Below, piece by piece: positions 17,382 to 26,863 of a DNA stretch of 50,295 nucleotides. Both the position numbers and the translations under genes were made by a program. Where the stretch lies: positions 1 to 50,295 of the forward strand of contig JAHHGS010000094.1 in the NCBI GenBank assembly GCA_019359715.1, written 5' to 3'. Position 1 is the first letter of the stretch. Every line of letters begins with the position of its first letter. The stretch comes from Aphanocapsa sp. GSE-SYN-MK-11-07L. Its GTDB lineage: Bacteria > Cyanobacteriota > Cyanobacteriia > Thermosynechococcales > Thermosynechococcaceae. Under the pieces are notes generated by a model. That model did no database searches, was not told where the DNA came from, and worked only from the letters and a program-made list of their open reading frames with translations.

Positions 17382-19091
17382 CTAAAACAGGAAATACCGC
17401 TGGGCCATCGGCAGGACTGTGGCGGGTTCGCAGGTCAGCAATTCGCCATCCGCCCGCACTTCGTAGGTTTCTGGGTTGACTTCCATTTCGGGCAGGGCAG
17501 AATTTAACTTCATATCTTGCTTGCTGAGTTGGCGGGTGCCAGCAACTGCCACAGCAGTTTTTTGCAGCCCTAGCTGAGCCGGAATACCTGCCTCCAGCGC
17601 TGCTTGCGAGACAAACGTTAGGGATGTCGTGGCGATCGCCCCCCCAAAACTAGCAAACATTGGCTGCATGTGGACGGGCTGCGGGGTCGGAATGCTGGCA
17701 TTGGCATCGCCCATTTGGGCCCAGGCAATCAGACCGCCTTTGAGGACAACTTCTGGTTTAACGCCAAAAAAGGCCGGTCGCCAGAGACACAGATCTGCCA
17801 GTTTACCGACTTCGACCGAGCCAACGTGCTGAGCAATCCCGTGGGTAATCGCCGGGTTGATCGTGTACTTGGCAATGTAGCGGCGGGCCCGCAAATTATC
17901 GTTATCTCCAGTTTCACCGGGCAACGCCCCCCGCTGAACTTTCATTTTGTGGGCGGTTTGCCAACTGCGGAGGATGACTTCGCCGACGCGTCCCATCGCC
18001 TGAGAGTCAGAAGAGATCATACTGAAGGCACCCAGGTCGTGCAGAATGTCTTCAGCGGCGATCGTTTCGCGGCGAATTCGCGACTCGGCAAAAGCAACAT
18101 CTTCCGGGATGCCGGGGTCGAGATGGTGACAGACCATCAGCATGTCTAGGTGCTCATCCAGGGTGTTGAGGGTGTAGGGACGAGTGGGATTGGTAGAAGA
18201 AGGCAGCACATTCGCCTGACCGCAAACCTTGATGATGTCTGGCGCATGACCCCCGCCCGCGCCTTCGGTGTGATAAGTGTGAATCACCCGGTTCTTAAAA
18301 GCAGCGATCGTAGCTTCAACAAATCCGGCTTCATTCAGGGTATCGGTGTGGATGGCGACCTGGACATCATGCTGGTCGGCGACGCTGAGGCAGGTGTCGA
18401 TCGCCGCCGGGGTGGTGCCCCAATCTTCGTGCAGCTTCAGCCCGATCGCGCCGGCTTGCACTTGCTCAACCAAGGCTTGGGGTTGACTGGCGTTGCCCTT
18501 GCCCAAAAAACCCAAATTGACAGGGAAGGCATCCGCCGCTTGCAGCATTCGATAAAGATTCCAGGGGCCAGGCGTGCAGGTAGTCGCATTGGTGCCCGCC
18601 GCTGGGCCAGTGCCGCCGCCAATCATCGTTGTCGTGCCGGAGGCGATCGCCACCTGAATTTGCTGCGGACAAATAAAGTGAATATGGGTGTCAATCCCGC
18701 CAGCGGTTAGAATCATTCCTTCCCCGGCTAGGGCTTCGGTGCCAGGGCCGATGATAATGTCTACGTTGTCTTGGATGTAGGGGTTGCCAGCTTTACCAAT
18801 TTTGGCAATTCGCCCATCTTTGATCCCAATGTCGGCTTTGACGATGCCCCACCAATCCAGAATTAAAGCATTCGTAATCACCAAATCGACGGCACCATCG
18901 GCATTGGCGATCGGCGATTGCCCCATCCCATCTCGAATCACTTTGCCGCCGCCAAATTTGACCTCATCCCCGTAGGTGGTCAAGTCTTGTTCGACTTCAA
19001 TCAGCAGCTCAGTGTCGGCCAGACGGACGCGATCGCCAACGGTTGGCCCATAGGTTTCAGCGTAAGCCCGGCGATCGATCGGATAACTCAT
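17382..19091 (-). CDS. ureC: Urease alpha (catalytic) subunit
   Basis: UreC hydrolyses urea to ammonia and CO2 with a di-nickel centre. The ligands are in place: H136 and H138 (THIHF), carbamylated K219 (GLKLHEDWG), H248 (AIHTD), H274 ([10 protein letters not shown]) and the aspartate in [11 protein letters not shown]. The flap pair C321-H322 ([12 protein letters not shown]) is also present. The frame is open to 19121, but family similarity starts at [20 protein letters not shown], so the ATG at 19091 is chosen (569 residues, a standard length). No ureA, ureB or accessory genes are adjacent, so the urease genes are split in this genome, as in several cyanobacteria. Confidence 0.97.
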   Translation of the reverse strand: MSYPIDRRAYAETYGPTVGDRVRLADTELLIEVEQDLTTYGDEVKFGGGKVIRDGMGQSPIANADGAVDLVITNALILDWWGIVKADIGIKDGRIAKIGKAGNPYIQDNVDIIIGPGTEALAGEGMILTAGGIDTHIHFICPQQIQVAIASGTTTMIGGGTGPAAGTNATTCTPGPWNLYRMLQAADAFPVNLGFLGKGNASQPQALVEQVQAGAIGLKLHEDWGTTPAAIDTCLSVADQHDVQVAIHTDTLNEAGFVEATIAAFKNRVIHTYHTEGAGGGHAPDIIKVCGQANVLPSSTNPTRPYTLNTLDEHLDMLMVCHHLDPGIPEDVAFAESRIRRETIAAEDILHDLGAFSMISSDSQAMGRVGEVILRSWQTAHKMKVQRGALPGETGDNDNLRARRYIAKYTINPAITHGIAQHVGSVEVGKLADLCLWRPAFFGVKPEVVLKGGLIAWAQMGDANASIPTPQPVHMQPMFASFGGAIATTSLTFVSQAALEAGIPAQLGLQKTAVAVAGTRQLSKQDMKLNSALPEMEVNPETYEVRADGELLTCEPATVLPMAQRYFLF

Positions 19092-19209
19092 ACTGCAAGC
19101 CTTACTCTTAAAAATTTGCAATGCCAGTTGAAAAGTTTGACTGGCGCTTTTAAGAAACTCTACCTGAGAGTGAGTTACTCAAACGTATCCTGAACCACTG
19201 ACGCGATAG

Positions 19210-19255
19210 CAGTCTTAGGATGAGATGCCTTATTGGGTGCGCCATCCTAAGACTG
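19210..19255. terminator. 13-bp perfect inverted repeat downstream of the Spy-like gene
   Basis: CAGTCTTAGGATG (19210-19222) and CATCCTAAGACTG (19243-19255) are perfect complements around a 20-nt loop. The element is 22 bp past the stop of the Spy-like gene and about 120 bp upstream of ureC. It probably ends Spy-gene transcription, though it lacks a T-run on that strand. Confidence 0.5.
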
Positions 19256-19276
19256 ATTTAGGATTTTTAAACTAAA

Positions 19277-19735
19277 TTACTTGCCCTGGATTGCGTTCTT
19301 CAGATTGGCTAAGCGCTGTCTGTTCATTGTGGCTAGTTTTTGCCGCTGCTCTTTGGTCAAAATATCTTTTAGCTTTAGCATTACCTCAAACCGGGCATTG
19401 TCGAATTGCTGTCTTAATTGCTGCACCTGTTTGTGCTGGTCACGAATCTGACTTTCAGGCGCGCCGCTGACAATTAAGCCCTCTAGGGTTTCTTCGGCTT
19501 GGTTTAACTTTTTGTGATCCTCGGTAATTGGGACCTTGTACTTATTTTCAACGGCCTTGACTTGCTTAATTTGGTCTGGCGTCAGTTGCAGCGTTTGCAT
19601 CCACTTGGGCAGAGCAGGCACTGCGATCGGTTTTGGTGGATTGAGCGGTGCAGTTTGAGCATAAGCAGGCTGTAAAAATCCGGCCCGGATTGCCAGAGAA
19701 AGCAGCAGACAAGGAGCGATCGAAGATAGTTTCAT
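19277..19735 (-). CDS. Spy/CpxP-like periplasmic protein (LTxxQ motif)
   Basis: This 152-residue secreted protein starts with a signal peptide (MKLSSIAPCLLLSLAIRAG, cleavage probably after AYA). The mature part is all-helical with LTPDQIKQVKAVENKY and LTKEQRQKL, the LTxxQ repeats of the Spy/CpxP family of ATP-independent periplasmic chaperones and stress sensors. It is charged and lacks cysteines. It points away from the gene at 19906. Function by family only: protection or sensing of envelope protein misfolding. Confidence 0.75.
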   Translation of the reverse strand: MKLSSIAPCLLLSLAIRAGFLQPAYAQTAPLNPPKPIAVPALPKWMQTLQLTPDQIKQVKAVENKYKVPITEDHKKLNQAEETLEGLIVSGAPESQIRDQHKQVQQLRQQFDNARFEVMLKLKDILTKEQRQKLATMNRQRLANLKNAIQGK

Positions 19736-19905
19736 ATAGCGAGTACCCCAACGCTTAGATCATCATGAATGGACTAAATCAGTCTATAGCAGTCTCAAAT
19801 CGTTTTGATTCAACATCAATGGAGTCCAAGTGCGACAGCAAGATTAATTACGGGCTGAAACGGGGCATACTGGATTGTGTGAGGCGAATTTGGAGTGGGC
19901 AAAAA

Positions 19906-20364
19906 ATGCTAAAACGATGGCTGACAGTTGCTGGGTTAATTGCTGTTTTCGCGGTTGTCGATGGGCCAGTTTCGGCCCGTGGGGTGGTTAGCAGTCAAGC
20001 TGCTGAGACTCACCGCGAAAGCGCCGATTTTGAGCGGTTGACTCGCCGTAGGATTTTGGGGCAGCTTCAGCCAGCGGTGCCAGCCCTAGAGCAGGGAGGC
20101 AAGGTGATTGAAGACAAGGCGGCTCCATTGACAGAACCACCGCCAAATTTACAGCAGGCTGATGAAATTCTCCAACAAGACGTTAACGTCGCCAAGCAAG
20201 AGTCAGTCTCAGACATGATTCAGGCAGCCCAAGACGAAGACCTGCTGACCGATGATTATGTCGGTAATCCCAACTATTTCAATGCTGCCGGCGGCCAACG
20301 GTTTGGGAATGAAGAGCTTTGGTCTTGGCCCTTAGGACTTCAGCCCTATACGCTCGGTTTTTAG
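19906..20364 (+). CDS. Exported protein of unknown function
   Basis: This 152-residue protein begins with a signal peptide (MLKRWLTVAGLIAVFAVVDG, cleavage after VSA). The frame is open from 19765, but the upstream 47 codons show no signal sequence and the ATG at 19906 yields a proper one. The mature part is acidic and rich in Gln and Glu (LQQADEILQQDVNVAKQES) with a tail of aromatic residues (NPNYFNAAG, ELWSWPLGLQPYTLGF). I do not recognise a family. It is followed by another small exported protein 35 bp downstream, so the two may be cotranscribed. Confidence 0.6.
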   Translation: MLKRWLTVAGLIAVFAVVDGPVSARGVVSSQAAETHRESADFERLTRRRILGQLQPAVPALEQGGKVIEDKAAPLTEPPPNLQQADEILQQDVNVAKQESVSDMIQAAQDEDLLTDDYVGNPNYFNAAGGQRFGNEELWSWPLGLQPYTLGF

Positions 20365-20399
20365 AGTTTGTTTTTTGTGTTTCCTTGGAGTTAATCATC

Positions 20400-20789
20400 A
20401 TGTTCAGACTGTCTCGTCAGTTGATGTTTGCTGGTCTTCTGGCGCTGCCGATCGCCCTCGTCGCGGGTCAGGCTGCTCAAGCCCAAGATAGGTTTGGGGC
20501 AATTTCCTATTCTGCCTCAGACGGTGCGGACGGCTATTCCTACAACTACGCTAGCCGCAGCGCCGCCGAAGATCGAGCCTTATCAGAATGTCGGGGCTAT
20601 GGCGGCACCGACTGTCAAGTGCTGGTTTGGTTTCGGAATGCCTGCGGAGCAATGGCAGTCTCTTCATCAGGAGCCTATGGTTCAGGCTGGGGAACAACGA
20701 CTGGGTTAGCTGAATCTGCGGCTTTAGGCAGTTGCGAACGGTCAGGAGCAAGCTGCCAAATTAAACGCTGGGTCTGCACCGATCGCTAA
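20400..20789 (+). CDS. DUF4189 exported protein
   Basis: This 129-residue secreted protein has a signal peptide (MFRLSRQLMFAGLLALPIAL, cleavage after AQA) and one DUF4189 domain (FGAISYSAS, AEDRALSEC, DCQVLVWFRNACGAMAV, GLAESAALGSC). Cysteine pairs in the mature part suggest disulfides. The longer frame from 20319 lacks a signal peptide at its start. The ATG at 20400 is preceded by TTGGAG, a fair ribosome-binding site. Function of the domain is unknown. Confidence 0.8.
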   Translation: MFRLSRQLMFAGLLALPIALVAGQAAQAQDRFGAISYSASDGADGYSYNYASRSAAEDRALSECRGYGGTDCQVLVWFRNACGAMAVSSSGAYGSGWGTTTGLAESAALGSCERSGASCQIKRWVCTDR

Positions 20790-20895
20790 CCTGGATTCAA
20801 AAGCTGGATTGCTGAAGATTTAGTCTCAGTAGCTTAACCGTTAAAATTGAAGCAGCTTCCTGTCATCCCCAAAGACGGGCCCGAACGAGGCTGTG

Positions 20896-21576
20896 ATGAA
20901 AATTTTATTGGTTGAGGACGATGACCGGATTGCTAAACCGTTAGCAGAAGACCTCCGGCATCAAAATCACGTTGTGGATATTGCCAAAGATGGAGTGGCA
21001 GGTTGGGATTGTGCAGAAGCAGTATCCTACGATCTGATCTTGCTGGATTTGATGTTGCCCCAGCTAGATGGAATTACTCTGTGTAAACGCCTGCGGGCGG
21101 CTGGTTCTCAGGCGCTAATTTTGATTTTAACCGCACGGGACACAACAACAGACAAGGTAGTTGGCTTAGATGCCGGAGCCGATGACTACCTTGTTAAACC
21201 CTTTGAATTGGAAGAGTTGGCAGCTCGGATTCGAGCCTTGTCCCGCCGGAGCGCAGACACCAAACCTGCGCTGCTCAGCTACGGCAAATTGCAGCTCAAT
21301 CCAGGCACTTGTGAAGTAACATATGCAGGACAACTGGTGTCTTTGACGCCCAAGGAGTACATGATTTTGGAGTGTTTCCTCAGACAACCCACCCAGTTGT
21401 TTACGCGGGCTGCTCTGCTGGAGAAACTTTGGGAGTTTGACCAACTCGCTGGGGAGAATACAATTAAAACTCACATCACGAATCTCCGACAAAAGCTGAA
21501 AGCAGTTGGTAACTCAGAAGACCTGATCGAGACAGTCTATGGGATTGGCTACCGACTTAGCCCCCTTTGCTCCTAA
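20896..21576 (+). CDS. OmpR-family response regulator
   Basis: The receiver domain has E8/D9 and phosphoacceptor D51 (LLDLMLPQLDG), with LTARDTTTDKV and VKPFELEELAARIRAL. The DNA-binding winged helix has LTPKEYMILECFLRQPTQLF, THITNLRQKL and VYGIGYRL. The start is the ATG at 20896; a GTG just before it is less likely. The histidine kinase gene starts 97 bp downstream and is its probable partner. Similar pairs in cyanobacteria sense metals or stress, but I see no ligand-specific feature that would name this one. Confidence 0.93.
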   Translation: MKILLVEDDDRIAKPLAEDLRHQNHVVDIAKDGVAGWDCAEAVSYDLILLDLMLPQLDGITLCKRLRAAGSQALILILTARDTTTDKVVGLDAGADDYLVKPFELEELAARIRALSRRSADTKPALLSYGKLQLNPGTCEVTYAGQLVSLTPKEYMILECFLRQPTQLFTRAALLEKLWEFDQLAGENTIKTHITNLRQKLKAVGNSEDLIETVYGIGYRLSPLCS

Positions 21577-21673
21577 CGCTTAAATGATGATGAGTCTAGT
21601 CAAATCAAGTATTTTCCTGCGGAGTGGCGCGCTTAGCACGCACTCGACACAAGAAGTATCACAAGCTGATTAA

Positions 21674-22933
21674 TTGCAATCCTTAGCTACTGTGTTTCAA
21701 GCCCTTCGTTACCGCTTGCTGTTGTCTTACCTGTTGGTTTTAGCATCGATTCTGAGCGTGTTTGCGATCGCGGTTCGAGTTGTTTTTACCCAAAGCCTGA
21801 CTCAGCAGCTCACCGCTCAACTTAGGCTGCTCGGTCAGGGAGCCGCTGCCAATGCCGTGTTCAATCAGAAGCAAGGCCGAATCATCGTGGGCAAAGGATT
21901 TTCTACCCCAGAATTGATTGCCCGTGAACGCGCAATCCAGTGGTTTGATCTGCAAGGGCATCTGATCACTCAACAGGGAAAAGCAGTGCTGGCTTTACCT
22001 TTACCTGCTTCAACTGAAGATTCAGTCCAGATTCAAGCCAGTCAGCCCCGCGTTCAAGGCGTTACCTTGCCGATTTTGGACAAGAACGATCGCCAACCCG
22101 TTGGTTATGTCAGAGTCAGTAAATCCTTGGCAGAACAGGATGAAAGACTCCAGAGACTAGACCTAGGACTTGGCGGTGGCATTTTCGTGGCCTTGATTTT
22201 GAGTGGTGTGGGGGGAATCTGGCTAACGCGTCAGGCCATGCTGCCGATCGAAGAAAATTTTCGCCGGCTTAAACAATTCACAGCCGACGCTTCTCACGAA
22301 TTGCGGAGTCCGTTGATGGCGATCAAAACCAATGTCTCGGTGGCGCTGAAATATCCCAACGGGATGCGCCCTGCCGATGCCGAAAAGTTTGAGGCGATCG
22401 CCAGCGCCACAACTCAAATGGTCTGCCTGACGGAAGACTTATTGCTTTTGGTTCGCACCGATCAAACTCCCGGTCGAGATCGAGAAACCGTCAATCTGGC
22501 CTCAATGCTGGCAGATTTAATTCAGCTTTATCAATCGCCAGCGGCCGTCAAACAAGTCGAGCTGAAGTCTGAACTTTCTACACCTATAGACTTACTGGGA
22601 GATGCTTCTCAACTAAATAGATTGTTTACTAATTTAATCATCAACGCCCTAGACTACACGCCTCCAGGCGGGACTGTTGAAATTCAAGCCAGTCAAGTTG
22701 GGCAGACAATTTTTGTCAAAGTCCAAGACACTGGGATTGGGATTGCCCCAGAAAATCTAGAGCGGATCTTCCACCGGTTTTGGCGGGGCGATCAATCTCG
22801 CACTTATTCCCAAGGTGGCTCTGGATTGGGGTTAGCGATCGCGCAGGCGATCGCCCAAAGTCATAATGGCCAGATCAGCGTCACCAGCGAGCTGGGCCAA
22901 GGCAGTTGCTTTACGGTTCAGTTTAAAGCTTGA
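21674..22933 (+). CDS. Sensor histidine kinase
   Basis: This 419-residue membrane kinase has TM1 at about 15-37, a periplasmic loop of about 125 residues and TM2 at about 165-185. A dimerisation/H-box follows with phosphoacceptor His208 in FTADASHELRSPLMAIKTN, then N-box NLIINALDYTPPGG, G1 DTGIGI, F-box IFHRFWRGD and G2 GGSGLGLAIAQ. No full HAMP domain is evident between TM2 and the H-box. The start is TTG at 21674. It pairs with the regulator just upstream. An inverted repeat overlaps its stop codon. Confidence 0.9.
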   Translation: MQSLATVFQALRYRLLLSYLLVLASILSVFAIAVRVVFTQSLTQQLTAQLRLLGQGAAANAVFNQKQGRIIVGKGFSTPELIARERAIQWFDLQGHLITQQGKAVLALPLPASTEDSVQIQASQPRVQGVTLPILDKNDRQPVGYVRVSKSLAEQDERLQRLDLGLGGGIFVALILSGVGGIWLTRQAMLPIEENFRRLKQFTADASHELRSPLMAIKTNVSVALKYPNGMRPADAEKFEAIASATTQMVCLTEDLLLLVRTDQTPGRDRETVNLASMLADLIQLYQSPAAVKQVELKSELSTPIDLLGDASQLNRLFTNLIINALDYTPPGGTVEIQASQVGQTIFVKVQDTGIGIAPENLERIFHRFWRGDQSRTYSQGGSGLGLAIAQAIAQSHNGQISVTSELGQGSCFTVQFKA

Positions 22934-22944
22934 TCCTGAACCGT
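22913..22944 (+). terminator. Inverted repeat spanning the kinase stop codon
   Basis: ACGGTTCAG (22913-22921) and CTGAACCGT (22936-22944) are perfect 9-bp arms around a 14-nt loop that includes the TGA stop. There is no T-tract, so it may be a processing or stabilising hairpin more than a strict terminator. Confidence 0.4.
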
Positions 22945-22970
22945 AAAAGCAGACTGACCAGCCTACAAAT

Positions 22971-23132
22971 TTAAGTTGCCTGACCCTTTTCTGAAGCCAA
23001 AGTCATCATGTCGATTTCATTGATTTCAAGCAAGCGATCGTCATTCCAAAATAGTGTTGCGACACATAGTGTACCAACGACTGAGGAAAGTGAGAAAGCG
23101 CAGATAACGCCCAGGAAAAACATCGTAATCAT
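22971..23132 (-). CDS. Small single-span membrane protein (hypothetical)
   Basis: This 53-residue frame starts MITMFFLGVICAFSLSSVVG, a strong transmembrane segment, followed by an acidic cytoplasmic-type tail (NDDRLLEINEIDMMTLASEK). The ATG at 23132 is preceded by GGGAG at 8 nt, a good ribosome-binding site, so I prefer it to the longer frame from 23186. I do not recognise the family. It follows another small gene on the same strand by 116 bp. Confidence 0.45.
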   Translation of the reverse strand: MITMFFLGVICAFSLSSVVGTLCVATLFWNDDRLLEINEIDMMTLASEKGQAT

Positions 23133-23248
23133 TAGTTTTGCTCCCGCTGTATCGATTAGATGGTTAACTTGCAATGAACCTGCCAATTCCGAAAATAATT
23201 GTTCGCCAAACCCAGGTTTAAGCTGTCTTTGCCCCTGTCAATCAATGT

Positions 23249-23428
23249 TTAATCGGGCTGTATAGTCATGTTTTTTACAGATTTTACAGATAGAATTTTT
23301 TGATTAAAAGATCGAGCATCGGTTAGACGAGCCAGACTAGCCTTAACAATTCTTGCTCTACCCAATCGGAAGATGCCCATAAAAATCCACAAATGAGCAG
23401 TAGCAAGAGTTCTATCTAAAGTGTTCAT
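23249..23428 (-). CDS. Small hypothetical protein (59 residues)
   Basis: This short frame begins MNTLDRTLATAHLWIFMGIF and has an AAGGAAG ribosome-binding site 8 nt before the ATG. It is basic, with a modest hydrophobic patch (LWIFMGIF). No family is recognised. Its position upstream of another small membrane frame on the same strand suggests a two-gene unit, but the short length leaves real doubt. Confidence 0.4.
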   Translation of the reverse strand: MNTLDRTLATAHLWIFMGIFRLGRARIVKASLARLTDARSFNQKILSVKSVKNMTIQPD

Positions 23429-23604
23429 AACTAAGACTTCCTTCGACTAAACTCATTAGCTTTATCCTAAAAAACAAATGTCAAGAACTCGGCAAGATAA
23501 GTCCATGAATTGACTGATCATTTCAAGAATTCTGCTGGCTCACTGATTCGCGGCATCCCAGATGGGGGTAGTCTAAATCTTGACCCCAGACTGTCAACCA
23601 AATC

Positions 23605-26172
23605 ATGCATCCAGAGCTTACGTCCCAGCCTTCAGAAAACCCGCGATCGCCCTCTCAGCAGGAAGGACGATTATTGGGGCTATTGGTGGCGTTTTTCTAT
23701 GGGCTGTTTACGCTCATGCCCGATAGCAATAGCCTGATGGTGTCTTGGCCCTGGGTATTTCTGTGGCAAATTGGTCTGACCTGTCCCGTTCTGTGGTGGA
23801 TTTGGCAACTTTGGTATCAGAGGCACTGGCAAAACCTGGGCAATGGCCTAGATTGGCTGGCCGCTTTGACGCTGCTGGGGTTGGTGATTTCTCCCTTATT
23901 TGCCGAGTTTCCGAATCAAGCCCGCTGGTATAGCTGGGCAGCGCTCGGATTTCTGGCCGCGCTGTATGCCTTGAGCGCTTGGCTAAAGTCAGCCGAACGA
24001 CGGCGGCGGTTACTGGTTGGGCAGGGCTACTTAAACTTGGCGTTTATTGTTTGGAGCCTGTGGCTGTGGGGGAGCCAAACTGCCCTGCCGGAACTGCAAC
24101 GATTGGCTCAACTCCGCCAGTCTGGGCTAAATCTGAGCTACAACTTTGATGTTTTGGAATTAAGAAACTGGGCCCCAATTGGGCATCAGAACTACGTGGC
24201 GGGCTATCTGCTGCTGGCATTGCCCCTGCTGGTTGGCTTGGCAGTTTTAGAAACAGGGAAGCGGCGCTGGCTGTGGCTGGCGGGTCTTGGGCTGGGCTTG
24301 ATCGCGCTGTACGCTACCAGCTCTAGGGGGGGCTGGTTAGGGTTGCTGGCGCTGGCGATCGCCAGCTTGATTGCCTTGGTGATCCAGCGCTCTCGGCAGC
24401 GGCTCTGGGTCGGGCTAATCGGGGGCGGTGGGCTGGCTATTTTAATTGCGATTATTTTGACCAGTCAGCGATCGCGGCAGCTTTGGCAAGCGCTGATCAG
24501 TGGCAATGTGGCAGGTGAAGCCGCTTATCGGCTGATTACCAATTTGATTGGCTGGCGAATTGGGCAAGCCCATGTTTGGACAGGGGCCGGGGGCGGCTCA
24601 GTTCCCTTGCTGTTTCAGCGCTACCGACCCGCCTGGGCCGGACGAGAGGCTGAATTAGCCTATCAGCTCCACAGTACCCCGGCTCAACTGTGGGCTGAAT
24701 TGGGGATTTGGGGAATTCTACCCGCCGTTTTACTGGTAGTGCTACTGGCGATGCTGGGTCTGCGCTGGCTAAACGTGGGCCGGCAACACCCAGAGGCAAT
24801 TTTGACCAGCGATCGGGTTTTGGTGGGCAGCATCTACGGTGGACTTTTGGGCTATGGGGTGGTTAGCCTAACGGATTATCAACTGGATAATATTTGCATC
24901 AGCGGCACTTTGGTGATTTTTCTGGCGGTATTAGCCGCCGCTTTTCGAGATATTTTCGGCAAATCCCAAGTCCCGCGTCGCTCCCTGGGTATCCACGGGT
25001 TAGGCTGGGTTGGGCTAGGGCTACTGGTGGCCGCCGGAGTTTGGCTGGCCCCGATTCATCAAGCTTGGAATCTTTCTAGTCAAGGATTTTTAGCGATCGC
25101 TGGCAAAAAGCCCAATTTTGAAGTCTTTACCCAACGCCTCAGCCAAGCCCACGATTTAGCGCCTTGGGAGCCTTACTACCCCTTGCAGTTGGGCTGGAAT
25201 TTGGCTAACAAGAGTCTGCAAACCGCTGATCCGCAAGCGCGGCAAAGTCTGGTTGACAACGGCATTATTCGCTTTCAGCAGAGCATTGCCAATTCGCCCT
25301 ATCAAGAGTTTGCCCACAGCAACTTGGGCTGGATGATTCTGGGGCCAACTCCGGTTGAGGCGGGGCAGTCCTTTGCCCGTTCAGCCCAACTGATGGCTGC
25401 CAAGAAGGGCGTATTTTACGGCTTGGGGCTGAGCCTGTTGGCCCAAGGCAAACAAGCCGCAGCAATTGAAGCAATTAGCTTAGAAGCCCTGCGCGATCCG
25501 CCCTTTATGACTAGCCCAATTTGGCGATCGCCGGATCTAAGCCCGCTCTATCAGCCAGTATTTAAAAAACTGCTTGCCCGCTACGGCGAACTGCTCCAGC
25601 AATATCCGTCTGGCGATCCGCTGAATGCGTATTTCCATCAGGTCAGGGGCGGCTTGCAGTGGTGGCAAGGCAACCTGGCATCGGCCCAACAAGATTGGCA
25701 GACCCAGGGTTCAGGGTTGAGTCAATTAGTCCTCAAGCTAAGTCAAAATCAGCTAAAAAAAGCAGACCTAGAGGGCAACTCCACACCGGGAGCCATCTTG
25801 CTGCAAGCCTGGCTAAACCCAAATCAGCGCCAGCAATTGCTGCAACAAGCCTGGCTATTTGCCACTCAGTCGGATTTGCCAGCAGATACAGAAAAGCAAA
25901 TGTTAACGGGGATGGCCCAATCCACCAGCTTTGAGCAATGGGTAAAAGAAAAAGCTCCGATTCGGGAATATCGGAGATTGCGAGCTGGGTTTAGCGTCTT
26001 GAGTCGGCACATTGATGGGCCAGCTCCCCAGGATTTTTTAGTTGTGGTTGAAAATATTCCAGTTGAGATATTTCTACCTGATTTGCTGCCGTCTCCCTTC
26101 TACATGCCAGAGTTAGACAAAGCCCTCCAGCCCTGGCGAGATGCTTTGGTCAAGCGGGTTCTGCCGTCTTAG
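23605..26172 (+). CDS. O-antigen ligase/polymerase (Wzy-like) membrane protein with TPR-like C terminus
   Basis: This 855-residue protein has about 11-12 hydrophobic segments in residues 25-480 (for instance LLGLLVAFFYGLF, WLWLAGLGLGLIALY, LAILIAIILTS), with the SSRGGWLGLLALAI motif typical of the Wzy_C/O-antigen ligase family and a large loop HQNYVAGYL. The C-terminal 350 residues are soluble and helical, with TPR-like repeats (HSNLGWMILGP, QQAWLFATQ). Members join or polymerise sugar chains on lipid carriers at the outer face of the plasma membrane. Its 3' end overlaps the convergent CCB-like gene by 23 bp. Confidence 0.82.
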   Translation: MHPELTSQPSENPRSPSQQEGRLLGLLVAFFYGLFTLMPDSNSLMVSWPWVFLWQIGLTCPVLWWIWQLWYQRHWQNLGNGLDWLAALTLLGLVISPLFAEFPNQARWYSWAALGFLAALYALSAWLKSAERRRRLLVGQGYLNLAFIVWSLWLWGSQTALPELQRLAQLRQSGLNLSYNFDVLELRNWAPIGHQNYVAGYLLLALPLLVGLAVLETGKRRWLWLAGLGLGLIALYATSSRGGWLGLLALAIASLIALVIQRSRQRLWVGLIGGGGLAILIAIILTSQRSRQLWQALISGNVAGEAAYRLITNLIGWRIGQAHVWTGAGGGSVPLLFQRYRPAWAGREAELAYQLHSTPAQLWAELGIWGILPAVLLVVLLAMLGLRWLNVGRQHPEAILTSDRVLVGSIYGGLLGYGVVSLTDYQLDNICISGTLVIFLAVLAAAFRDIFGKSQVPRRSLGIHGLGWVGLGLLVAAGVWLAPIHQAWNLSSQGFLAIAGKKPNFEVFTQRLSQAHDLAPWEPYYPLQLGWNLANKSLQTADPQARQSLVDNGIIRFQQSIANSPYQEFAHSNLGWMILGPTPVEAGQSFARSAQLMAAKKGVFYGLGLSLLAQGKQAAAIEAISLEALRDPPFMTSPIWRSPDLSPLYQPVFKKLLARYGELLQQYPSGDPLNAYFHQVRGGLQWWQGNLASAQQDWQTQGSGLSQLVLKLSQNQLKKADLEGNSTPGAILLQAWLNPNQRQQLLQQAWLFATQSDLPADTEKQMLTGMAQSTSFEQWVKEKAPIREYRRLRAGFSVLSRHIDGPAPQDFLVVVENIPVEIFLPDLLPSPFYMPELDKALQPWRDALVKRVLPS

Positions 26173-26851
26173 TCTGCTGGTCGGTTGGCACAGGTTGACT
26201 TAACTCAGCCGCATGTCGGTTGAGGGTGTCTGCCAGCTTGCTAGCGATCGCCTCTACCCAATTTTCGTCTTGGCGCGTGTAGCTGCGGGGGGACTGGGCC
26301 GCTAAAATCAAGGCTCCTTGATCGCCAATCGGTTGGCAAATGACCCCTTGGGTATTGACCGGCAAATAGTCAAACTCAACTCGGCCTGGATAAATCGGCA
26401 GAGAAACCAAATAAATCGGCTGCTGTTTTTCCAGCACTCGCCTCAGAATCGGCCCCGGTTGGAGGTCGGTTTTAGGGGCAAGAATGCCACGCCGCAGCAA
26501 AATCTGCCCATCGTACCAAACCACCAGCGATCGGGTGGCGGTATTTGTCAGCAAAATATGGGAAGCCCAAGCCAGCTCTGTCTTAACGGCATCCGGTAAG
26601 TTGGGGTTTAACTCAAATCCTTCTGAGCCGATCAGAGTGACTGTATCGGGCGATCGCGGTTGCACCCGCTGCCAAATCAGCCCCGTTAAAATCAGCAAGG
26701 CGCTTAGAATCACCCCCAAGACATCCGAGCGCGACTGGGAGTTGGTGAGTTCAGGCGTCAACCAGCGATTGGTCAGCAACAGGCTGCTGCCCATTATCCC
26801 CGCCGCTAGGGGCAACTGACGCAACACTCGATCTGGATCAGGTTTAGCCAT
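26150..26851 (-). CDS. Cofactor assembly of complex C subunit B (CCB2/CCB4-like)
   Basis: This 233-residue protein has two N-terminal transmembrane segments (LPLAAGIMGSSLLLTN, VLGVILSALLILTGLIW) followed by a soluble domain with GSEGFELNPNLP, LLTNTATRSLVVW and GALILAAQSPRSYTRQDE. This is the architecture of the cyanobacterial/plant CCB2/CCB4 family (formerly a DUF), which helps attach the atypical heme ci to cytochrome b6 on the stromal/cytoplasmic side. It overlaps the convergent O-antigen gene at the 3' end. Assigned by recall of the family, without a search. Confidence 0.75.
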   Translation of the reverse strand: MAKPDPDRVLRQLPLAAGIMGSSLLLTNRWLTPELTNSQSRSDVLGVILSALLILTGLIWQRVQPRSPDTVTLIGSEGFELNPNLPDAVKTELAWASHILLTNTATRSLVVWYDGQILLRRGILAPKTDLQPGPILRRVLEKQQPIYLVSLPIYPGRVEFDYLPVNTQGVICQPIGDQGALILAAQSPRSYTRQDENWVEAIASKLADTLNRHAAELSQPVPTDQQTKTAEPA

Positions 26852-26863
26852 AATTGCAGCGAT

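Noticed and set aside
17670-18710. Long plus-strand frames across ureC
   Set aside because: They are shadow frames of the clearly real ureC gene on the other strand; the apparent products have no domain.
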